Of a stretch of 64,000 nt of DNA, positions 35,701-47,700 are shown piece after piece (the first letter of the stretch is position 1; every line of letters starts with the position of its first letter). The notes beneath the pieces are model-generated. The model was given only the letters and a program-made list of their open reading frames with translations. It searched no databases and was not told the DNA's origin. The position numbers and the translations under genes were made by a program. This stretch comes from Siphonodentalium dalli (Eukaryota > Mollusca > Scaphopoda > Gadilida > Siphonodentaliidae). The stretch spans positions 159,267,043-159,331,042 of the forward strand of contig CP136069.1 in NCBI GenBank assembly GCA_032622095.1. The letters run 5' to 3'.

Positions 35701-38700
35701 TTGGGACTAATTTTCCAGCTGCTTTCACTGGCTTCTTCCGGCGAATACATCTGCCACAGTTCTCTACTCTCGCTTCAGCATCACGAAACATACCTGGCCA
35801 GTAGAATCTTTGCTTGGCAAGCCACACTGTCTTATCTTTGCCCTGGTGACCAACATCATCATGAACACCTTGCAATGCTCGATCACGAAAACCATCAGGA
35901 ACAATGAGCTGCATAACTGGCTCTTCATCATTTTGTGATCTTCGGTAGAGAATACGGTGTTTAATACACAGACTGTTCCATTCTCTAAGATATGTCCGTA
36001 CAAGGGATGATTCATTCTTCATCTGTTTATCATCAGGCCGTTTACCAAGTTTCACAAAGTGAATAACTCTGGAAATAACGGAGTCCTGGTTCTGCTCACA
36101 TTCCCAGTCAACGGAATCATGCGCATGATCCAACTCCTCCCCGGCCGAAGGAAGAGCAGGACCAACAGCAACACTTTCCGCTAAAGGGAAGTTCACAGTT
36201 GCAGCCTGGCAAACGGCTTTAATGACATCTGTATATAATATGGGCTTCCTGGAGAGTCCATCAGCATCACCGTTGAGTCGTCCAGCTCTATATTCAATCT
36301 GAAAATTGTAATTGGCAAGATTGGCAACCCAACGATGACCAGTGGCATCCAACTTGGCAGTTGTTAGAACATATGTCAGAGGATTGTTATCTGTGACAAC
36401 CTTGAAAGTATTTCCATACAAGTAGTCATGGAATTTGTCTGTGACAGCCCATTTCAGACACAAGAACTCCAATTTATGGGCTGGATAATTCTTCTCGCTG
36501 GGCTTTAAACCACGGCTTGCATATGCGATAACACGCTCTACACCATCCTGTAGCTGGTATAACACAGATCCCAATCCATAACCACTGCTATCTGTATGAA
36601 CAATAAATGGCAAATTGTAGTCAGCATATGCCAGGATTGGAGGCTGGGTTAATTTCTGTTTGATTTCATCAAATGCTCTCTGGTGAATATCTGTCCAAAC
36701 CCATGGTGCCGGGGATTTTTTCTTTGTCTTCATCTTGGCCTCAGTGCAATGTCCCTCCAAAAGTTGGTTTAGCGGCTGTACAATGCTGGCATACCCCTTG
36801 ACGAAGCGACGGTAGTATCCGCAAAATCCAAGCCATTGTCTCATCTGTTTAACATTACAGGGAACTGGCCAATCCTCCAATGCAGAAGTCTTATCTGGGT
36901 CTGTGGTTACACCACTGGCACAGATGACGTGTCCAAGATATGTCACTGATGTGCGGAATAGTTCGCACTTATTTGGCTTCAGCTTCAAATTATGCTGTGA
37001 CAGACGAGAAAATACTGCGTCCAGACGTTCTACGTGCGATGAAAATTCCTGGCTGAAAACCAAAACGTCGTCCAAGAAGATAAGACACTCCTCTAAATGC
37101 ATATCGCCCATGCATTTCTCCATCAGGCGTTGAAAAGTTGCTGGCCCATTTACCATTCCCTGACCAAGTCGCTCACATTGGTAAAACCCAAGTTTGCCAA
37201 CAGAAAATGCGGTCTTGTATTTGTCTTCTTCTCTGATGGGACACTGCCAAAAACCATTGCGTAAATCAAGTTTACTGTAAAATCTGGAGCCATGGAGCGA
37301 TTCTATGATGTCGTCAAACCTTGGCAGCATGTAGGCATCTTTGACGGTCTTTGAATTTAACTGTCTAAAGTCTATACAGAACCGCAAAGAGTTGTCGGCC
37401 TTTTTCCGAACGAGCACAACGTTGGATGCATAAGGACTGTCAGATTCTTTAATCACTCCAGCTTCTAACATCTCCTTAATATGCTGTCTGACTTCTTCAT
37501 AAAGAGCAGGAGGTATCTTCCGATATGGCTGTTTAAATGGAACATCATCGATGAGTTTGATTTGATGCGTCACTAGGTCAGTAACACCTAAATCCAGAGG
37601 ACCAGTAGAAAATACATGGCTCCATTTGTATAGCAGAGCATCAACTTCATCTTTCTCTTCTGCTGATAAATTGTCATTGATGTTAACACCAAGGTCCCTC
37701 GGAGAAGGTCGAACATCAGCAGCAAGAGTTGGTGAGCCCAAAGAATCAACCACCTTTACTTCTTGTATTTGGGCAATAGTTGAATGTGGAGATATCACAA
37801 GTGTCTTCGCAGATATATTGCAAAGTTGAACAGGAATACGAGTACTGTTTGCCTTGGAATTTGATTTCATCACTCGTGGACAAACAGTGAACTTGTCATC
37901 ATCACTGAAACTTTCTGTCACAAAAGCTGAGTCAAGACCACTATCATGTCTGGCAACGCCTTGCACTATCACTGTCTGGTATGGCTCAATCTCCAAGGCA
38001 ATCTTGTTGGTGGACTTGACTGGAATGGCTGCACATGTGAGGCTGTCAATAGCTATCTTCCATTCTTTTGGAATATCAGAAGAAGAAATTTCAGCCAAGT
38101 CCTTGCACATACGAATTATATTTGTGCCGATAATGATAGGACATCTTGTGTTGTACTCTGTATCTGAAACAATTAGAGCTGGAATAGAAAGAGGACATTC
38201 ACACAAAAATGGAATGTGTATCACACATTCAATGAATCCATTATATGGAAGAGTAGATCCATCAGCAATGGAAACTCTAAGACCAAGTTTGTTAATGGAG
38301 TGAATAACAGGTTTATTTGGCAGTGACTCATAGCAACTACGAGAAACTGTTGTAACCATAGATCCACTATCAATAAGAGCAGTGACCTTCTTTCCCTGGA
38401 TGAATACATCAGTCTCATTAGATTGACCTACTAATCTATCAATCAAGTTTTGGCCATTTGATTCACCGGCCTCTGGCTGACCAACGACAGAGGCGGTTAG
38501 GCTTTTGGCTGTGGCTTATCTCCACTCACGATAAGTGACGTCACCTTTAAGAGGTGGATCGTCTCCTGAAAAACCAGATATCCTGGGTACATAAGTACTT
38601 ACCTGCTTGAGACAATAAGAAGTGTTCCCAGGGGGAAGTTCATTGTTACCGGGAGTTGCTCCCTGCTTCTTGATTGAATCAAGAACATTTTGCATGGGAG

Positions 38701-41700
38701 TTTTCGGCGTAGATGTACTTGGAATAACATTATACTTCCCTGAGGCTTTTAAAGCCTGTATCATTTCCTCTTCAGACATTGAGGAAGTCATCATTTATAA
38801 TGAACAAACTAATTATAATGTAATTAATTGAATATAATATCTGTTCTAGATTATAAAAAAATCATATAAGGACTAAGGAGAATATAGAATATAGGTATAT
38901 AACTAAATTTTAGAAATTTACTAAAAATTTCCAAGTCATGCCTGTAGTAAGTAAATATTAACTAAATTTACTAATCACGGAGTAACTGAGACTAAGTCAG
39001 CTGAAAAAAAAAAGTAATATCAGCTAAACATGGAGAAAATGTAACGTAATTTCAGACCAAGTTGGCTGCAAAAGCTGAAATGTTTGAAATTCTGACTAAG
39101 TCTGATACAAGTACACATGAGCGTAAACTGAAATAGAAATATTCTAAGTCCGACTACGGAGTAATTGCAATCTATCACAGGTAAACAAATGCTGAAAATA
39201 TTCTAAGTCGAAACTAGTCACCTAATTTCAATAATAAATGCGGACGACACAATAAATTTTCAAAGTCCAAAAAATATATGCTGAAAATATTCTATGTTGA
39301 AACAAGTTACCTAATTCCGATGTATAACAACGTCGGACAAATCTGAAAAGTTATAAAGTTGAAACAAGTTGCCTAACTCCGATGTATAACAACTTCGGAC
39401 AAATCTGAAAAATTTATGAAGTTGAAACAAGTTGCCTAACTCCGATGTATAATAACTGCGGACAAATCTGAAAAGTTGAAGTTGAAACAATTTTCCTATT
39501 CTCAAGCTACTGCGGCCTCGGACAATGAATATAAATTTTCATAGACGCAAGCGCAGCTGAAATATAATAACTCAAAACACAATCATGCAATTCTCGAACA
39601 AACACACAAGTGCAAGAAAAAGTGCAGGGGTGAGAGCCTAATGCACAAAGATTTTCACACGCCTAGCGACTACTTACACCAAACACACTCACAAGTGCAC
39701 ATACTGAAAAAGGTTAAAGAAAACTGCAAACCCACATAAGAGAAAAGTGGAGCTAAATTACATGAGACCCATGTTAGTTGGTGCGGAAAAAAAACAGATG
39801 GCAAAAAATAGCAAAATCCAAAATGGCCCAAAAAATGTGGACAATTTTCTTTTTAATTGAAACCTATATACTATTCCTAATGATAAGTTGGTCAGACGCA
39901 CAGATCGCCTACCTGAATAACATCAACAATATAGTATATAAAAAATTCCATGAATGAAATTTAGCACCATATAACAAATCACCATACAAATATGAAATGT
40001 CACTTTAAGACAGACAATGACATTTATCATAACATGTCGACTGTCATATCACATCAATGGAATAACTATCATAAATACATTTGAATATAATTATAGTCAA
40101 GATTATTTAGTGTCTATTTCATAGCACCTATAAACTGACAGAAACATTGTCACGGAAATGAAAGTAAACAGTTTCCAACGACGAACAAATCTCAATAAAT
40201 CGACAAGCGACGGTATCCCAAAGTGTACAGATCGAAGTTCCACGTTTTGACGGTCGCGAACGCGAATGGTAGGCCTACGCAACAGTTTTAACGCGAAGCC
40301 GGCTATAACGAATACCTCATTCTGTCTCACCAATGCACTGATCTTCAAACAAACAAAATTTCAATATTCAAGAAATTACAACAGTGAACAGTGTGCCAGG
40401 AAGACCGATCAATCTATTTTAGCCCGATCGGCCTATTATAGATCGATCGGTGGTTCAACCAGACCTATAAACTATAGCTTGCTTTGTCTATCATAGGCGG
40501 ATAGTGCTACATTTTTAATGTGATTTGCATGCCTCTGTCGATTGTGGAAACTAGCACGAAAAAGCGCAATTAGAATTAACCATCATTAGTTGGGTGCCAC
40601 TATCACGTCTACAAAGTAACAATAATCTTAGTGACTCACCGCAGCATAAGTCACCTCGGCTATGCATTTTAACTGCTGCTAATTGGGGGACATAGAAGCT
40701 GAACAGAAGGGAAAAAGTATCAATTAAAAATCAATGTTAATTTGAGACTGTAGATAGATGTACTTCCAGAAGATGAGGTCCCGATAGGGTGCCTGCTGTG
40801 CGAAGTATCGTCACTAAATTCACCCTCTGGAGACCTCTTTCTGCAAATGACAGACACACTGTTTCACGGCTTGCTGGTAAACATTGAAGCAAATAACAAA
40901 TTCTTCAACTGTCTAATAACTATGATTTTAAACAGCGGTACACAGAGACAACGTAGATGTGAACTTGTCATGCACCACTTTACTTTTATGGATGGGTTGC
41001 TTTTATTATACCCCCACTTTCGAAGAAAATTGGGGGTATACTGGATTGACTGTGTCTGTCCGTCCGTCCGTCCTTCACGCTTTTCAGTCCGTGTGTCCGT
41101 CCGTCTGTCCGACCTCATAACTCGAACAACTATGAACCGATTTAAATAATTTTTTGTATGCAATCTCATTGGGACTGCCTCTCCGCATGATTTTTTTTAA
41201 GTTACGCCTCATTTTCGACTTATTTTGACTTAGAAAATTCTGTCCGACTTAATAACTTTAACAAATATGAACCGATTTCAATAATGTTTGGTATACATGC
41301 TTCTCACAATACCCTCTCTACATGATGCGGCTAGGGATTGGCTCAGACTGTTTTTCGTAATATTACACTTCATTTTCGACTTATTTTGACTTAGAAAATT
41401 CTGTCCGACTTAATAACTTTAACAAATATGAACCAATTTGAATAATTTTTTCTGTACAAGCTTCTTGTGACACCATATCGATATTATTAGTCCGAATTTT
41501 TCTTTAAAGTTAAAAATCTTTTTTGTTGGGTTTACGGATAATGCGGGTTGAATTTGCCACGGTGGGGGTATGCTAGCACTCGAGTGCACACCTCTTGTTT
41601 GTTTTTGTATTATTTATATTTTATGTGGAAACTTCATTTAAAATTGTTTTTGTTTATTTTTTCTTTCTAGGATGGGGAGATGGAATTCAATGGTACAAGT

Positions 41701-44700
41701 TTGAAGATGGAATTGAAAAATCAAAAGAAACGTATGTGAAATATTAAAGCTCGAAAATGTTATATTTGAATTGCGAAACTAACATGTATCTTCATATGCC
41801 TACCGGTGAAGCAACTTATATCAAACTTCAAGTATTTAAATACATAATTCAATAATATTTTGAGCATGATGAAGTAATTGACAGTGAATCAATTTCAGAA
41901 TTAATCAGAGATGACAAACAATGCATTTACAGCACTTGGACAATTTTGACTTACTCTAGTCTTGAGGGCCAAATAATCATGCATGTATGCTATTTTTATT
42001 GGACAAAATTGTCATCATTACAAAATCTGTTTTAGCTCAACTTGAAAAAGTCAAGCTTGAACCCTTACCACCTTACCATGGTTTGGCATCCATCATCCGT
42101 CCATCCATGCGTCAATCAACAATTTCCTTCAGCACACCCTGCAGGCCATATAATCCCTCATCCGATCAATAACAAACTTTATTTGGATCATCGGGGTGAC
42201 CAGACCTGTTTACTTTCCCGATTTCGGCGGGAGTCTCCCGATTTTGTGTCATTTCTCCTGTGCTCCCGATCGGGAAACGAAATCTCCCGATTTAAAAGAT
42301 GAAACCAAAAATTAGCCTACAGCTGTATCAAACGATAAGCCATGCATGCTATAGTGTTACAAATCAATTAGGAATATATCGCCTGCGAGTCAAACAGTGA
42401 CAAAATGTTGACACAACGTTGACTCTCTTTTGTTTAACTGCGTTGAGTAAGTAAATGGTTGAGTAAGTAAATGCGGTCTTCAATGTCCAGACAATGATTA
42501 TATTACATCATACAAGAAGACTTCCTTTTTGGCCACACTTAATAAAGTGTTGGTTTCTGCTCGTCCCGACCGACTGCTTTAAAACCGCCGACTCAAATTA
42601 TTATAATGCCGATTTAAACTTTTTGTTTGTTTTAGTTCCGTTTCCGTCTTTGTGGTATTCCGTGTTTTATATACGCAATAACAGAACGCGAATCGAACGG
42701 ACCTCAAACAATTCTGTCAATGTGTACTCTCTTTAAATTCACTGATGTAACCTGATGTTACTGAATATATTTGTCGCAAAAAAATTATCCGAGAGCACCA
42801 TTTTATAGTGTGCAAATATAGTTTTAATCGTTATATTGCCTTGTTCGAAATAAAACGTGATCCATAACCGGAAAATCGTAATTTTATTCCCAATGATTCA
42901 GTGATTTTAGAAATTAAGACACTCGGTAGTCGGTGTCAAGGCCGTTAATTGTGGCAGATGCAAACCAAATGCAACAAACAGTCTATATGACATTTAAATG
43001 AAAAATATGAAGTTTTTTCCATGATACTGACATTGAAAAAAAATCTCCCTATTTTTCACTAAATCTCCCTATTTCTGAGGACAAATCTCCCTATTTCCAA
43101 TTTTGAAAGTAAACAGGTCTGGGGGTGACTTCTAGATTGGTTGGAATTTGAAAAATATGGCTGCCTGCAGCCATTTTCCATTTCACATGCATGACAAAAT
43201 CCCTCGTCACACCCTATAGCCAACATTTCCCATCCTATTGATCCCAAAGTTCATGTGGCTCTCCGGGATGACCTCTAGTATTACTTAATAAACATTTAAA
43301 CTTTCCTTATTCCTTATTGCTCCAATTAAAGTAATGTATGACATTATCACCTAACCCCCTCTCCAAGTTGAGCTACAGCGTCATTGACACTTTCATTTGA
43401 CCTTGTACTGTATGTCTAATGTGGCAACCTTCTCATTTATCGAACTCTTCAACAATAGTAACAGTTAAAACATACCAACACAGTCCTTCCCAGGAGATGG
43501 GACTGATTGCTCTCGCACCCGTATGCACTCGTAATTTTCAATTCACAGATGCTAAAATTCGCACTTGTCCAAATTGGAGTCTGTAATTGTTGATTCAACA
43601 TTGAACTATTTTAAGGTTTATTATGCAAGTAATCACTTACCGATATTTATTATTTGAAAATGTATAAACAGCAGCAAAAATTCTGGTCTTGATTAACGGG
43701 GCGTCATCTGTCATGTACTGATACAGAAATAGCCTAAGCAGCGAAAGTAGAGTTATCGCTGGTATAATATATAGGATGCAGGAATGAATGCCCAGTTTAC
43801 ATTGTGCCAGTCATTTTTTCACAGAATGTATTGTTGGAAATAAGTTATTTTATGGATAATGTCAAACCTGTGTTCATCTATATCCCCTGAATAGATTGGA
43901 AATTTCTGATTTTGATATATCGGCTACTCGTTTTTGTTTATAAGCAGATGATGATTAGACTGGAGTCGGGACAAGGCAAGCTCCTATAATCAACATTATC
44001 GGGCCATTGCATGTAATCAAAACCAAACAAGTGTTCCTTTACGAATTTTCAGCATGCATATGTGCACTATTGAAATTGCAATTGACCACAACAAGTGCAA
44101 ACTTATCATAGGTGCAAGAATGACAGGTAATAAACATTTCAGTTCAGTAAGACACATTATATTGAGGCGCCCAATCAGGACAGACAATAGATCACACCGA
44201 CATCGCCGAAATCTCGGTCGTGACGAGAACGAGACAAAATGTAATGCCTTCCTTGTTAGTATGTTACCAATGGCAAACTTATGAAATAAACATTTGGCTC
44301 TACATGTACTGTATTTGCCCAAACCGGTAGATTAGATGAGGGTTGTGGGGTATAGGCTGGAGTCAAGGATCAAATCAGCAGACTCATGTGCAAAGCAGGT
44401 GATTGAACAGGTCTGTCGGCAATCGGCATGCTAATTTACCAGTACTAGGAAATAGTGATTCAAATTATTATTTTTTTGGTCATCAAAAGCGGGTTCGTTT
44501 AACGGAGCCAGTGCCAGTATTGCGGAAACCCTGATATATACCTAAAAGTTAAAAAGTTTTATCTTGTTTTTGTTACTGTTCCATGTACTATTATTTAGTT
44601 TTTTATCCGGTACTATTCAGCCCAATTCTATTATTAAGCACTTGATACTAGACATGAGTTTCAGCCCTAATATACTCACACTCTTAATAACTTTGAAGCT

Positions 44701-47700
44701 ATTCTTATAAACCAAAGCAATGTTACATATACATGACATTTCTTCGAGATGTTATCCCCTCTAACCAATCACCTTTTAACCACAGAGGGATGTTTAATCA
44801 CAGAGGGATAAAAATATCAGCAATTTATTTATTTTTTCAGAAACAAGCCCATTATGCTAGTCATCCACAAAAGTTGGTGTGGTGCCTGCAAAGGTAAGGC
44901 CAAACAAATTATTCTATTTCTATGGGATTGCCTTTCAAATAATCATTGTGTATCGCTGTCATCTATCTCCAGTGTCACATTAAGAAATCAATGATCTTTT
45001 TCATCTTTTAATTTGTGTGTGTTCATTTGCCTTTAACCCTTTTGATACTAAATACTCATTAACAAGTAGTTCACTTAGGAAATGTTCAGATAATAAGTTC
45101 AACAAACGACCTATGAGTTATGTTCATTCTTAACCCTGTGTATACTGAAAACTCATTGATTTGAGAAGTTTCCTTAGGAAATGGTCAGGTAATAAGTTCA
45201 ACAAACGACTTATTATATGAACATTTACCACCAAAGAATATGTATACTTCTGCACTTCTGTTATATTTTCCTCTATCCCCTCTTTTATTACATGAATATT
45301 CCTCCAAATGAATAATAGACCATTCCAATGTATACTTTTATAACTGAATGGTGAATCCATTTAGTATAGAAAGGGTTAAAATCAGGTGATATTTCTGTGT
45401 GCAAAAGATGATTCTATATAAACAGTGTTCGCGCTGTCGGTGGCCAAATTGGCCAATGGCCAATCTTTTTCAAATTTGGCTAATAATAATTTCATTTGGC
45501 TAAACTTTTGGCTAATTGTTTTTTTTACCCCAAATGGAGATGGAAAGCATGGAGCCAGAAATCTAACTAATGCTTTACATGAATTGATCTGTCTGTGCGA
45601 TATAATGCATACCTATGTTCGTATACTATTGTTTTTAAAGTTGTTTTTGTGTTGTTTTTATTCTGAGTAACAAACAAAGTTTAAAACAAATAGTTTAGTT
45701 ATTAATTGTGAATCGCCGAGAAAATGAGGATTTAATTTGGCCAAAGTTTTTTTAATTTGACCAAAAAACATTTGGCCAAAGTTTTTTTCATTTGGCTAAA
45801 CTTTTGGCCACAATATTATTCAGTCCAGCGCGAACACTGTCCATAAACATTTACCATTAATTTTTTCCTCACAGCTCTGAAGCCAAAGTTTGGAACAGAC
45901 AAAAAGATAGAAGAATTGAGTTCAAACTTTATAATGGTTAATACTGAGGTACGTATGGGAGATTTGGAAAATCCTCTTAATGCAGTGATTTATAATGTAT
46001 TATTTTTATGATTTTCATTGGAAGTAGCACCAGCTTGTACAGCATGCATCAACTGTCACTCATTTTAATCTATAGGTCAATTTGACATAAATATTGTGAT
46101 GTGTTTTGATCCGATATCTGTTTCAAATCTTAAGAAAATCACCCCTTCCCCATTAAATGAAGACCACTGTTTACCACACTCATCAGAGTTGAGCACCGTT
46201 TATTGTCATGATCATCCAATAATTGTGAACTTTTTTTTGCTTTGGACATCTGTATAATGAAATTAATCCTGCCTTTTCAAATTGAAGCCCATATTTTATA
46301 TAAATTTTCTTTTACATCACAATGGCCTAGATCGGGGGCAAGAAAACCCCAACATATTGCTCATGTTAATCTTTCTATACTAAATAATCATTGATGAGTA
46401 ATTCCCATAGGAAATGTTTAGATAATAAGTTCAACAAACTAGCTGGTTTTTTGAACATGTTATCTATAAATTTCCCTCAATAAATATGACCCCTTCTGCA
46501 CTTTTATTTATATGGCGTCTGTTTTTATCACCTGAAAATCCCCCTAATGAATAATAGACCATTCTGATGTACTCTTTTTAACTGACTGGGAGAATCCATT
46601 TAGTATAGAAAGGGTTAAGTCATTTTATAATAGAATTTTTTTTCAGTTACTTCTATATTATATACTTATTTAGATTTTATGACAATTCTGTGCAATTTAT
46701 CAATAAATAGTCTCTCCATTCCAGGATGACGAGGAACCAAAAGAGAAACAATTCTCACCAGATGGCTCGTATATACCAAGAATTTTATTCTTAGGTGAGA
46801 TTCTTTAGCTGATCATTCTTATAGCTGCTTGATGTGCATTGGCTTCTGAGCCATATATACCACTGGATGATCCAGGGATAGACCAAGTTTCTTGGTCTTT
46901 TCCAGCCATGCAACAGCAAAACCCGCAGTCTACTACTGAGAATCATGAAACATCGGAAACTCATTATTATTATACCCTTTATAGTTCCGTGTCTCATAAT
47001 TATTAATAAAATGCCATGTTACCGTCGCTTTTTTATGCAAAATTCTACCTTTATGATGCAGTACTTGAATGTCATGCAATTTTTCTGTTGTCATTTATCA
47101 ATCAGTAAAAAATAATCCGCTGCCTTCAAAACAAGTTTTGTGTTATTGTTGTTGGAAGTAGTGTCAATATGAGATACAGCATCTGTTAAAGGTACTCAAT
47201 CCGATCAGATGGTTCTCATATCATCAAGTTACAACAACAACAACATTTCTTCAAAATACTCTTTTGTTATCAGAATCGATTAATTACAACAAAATAATGC
47301 TTACCGCTGTCAACTATGGTATAAAATTTCCCAAAATGTGTTAGTTATCAACTTGTTGTTCAACGAAATATGTTAGTATTATCATATGAGTATCAATTTT
47401 TTTGCCGTATTACCATTTGGTTTTAGAGTTTTCCATCTTCATCTGCAATTCTGTCCGAGACTGTGGATTTGACGGCCACTTTCAGGGCCACATTGAAATA
47501 ATTCCACATTTCAAGAAATAGCAAATTTAAAAAAAATCGATATCTGATCACTCTGAGATTTGATAGGTGGGTTCGTCGACTCAAATCAGATATTTCTTAC
47601 CCCCGAAGCCAAAAAATAGTAATTTGGGAGCGTTATTTCGGATTATGCATCTTTAACCCTTTCATGACGGGAGCTGTGCAGCATTAAAGATGTGCCAGTG

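Noticed and set aside
37854-38303. 149-codon + frame within the gypsy region
   Set aside because: Antisense to the element's coding region on the minus strand; a shadow frame.
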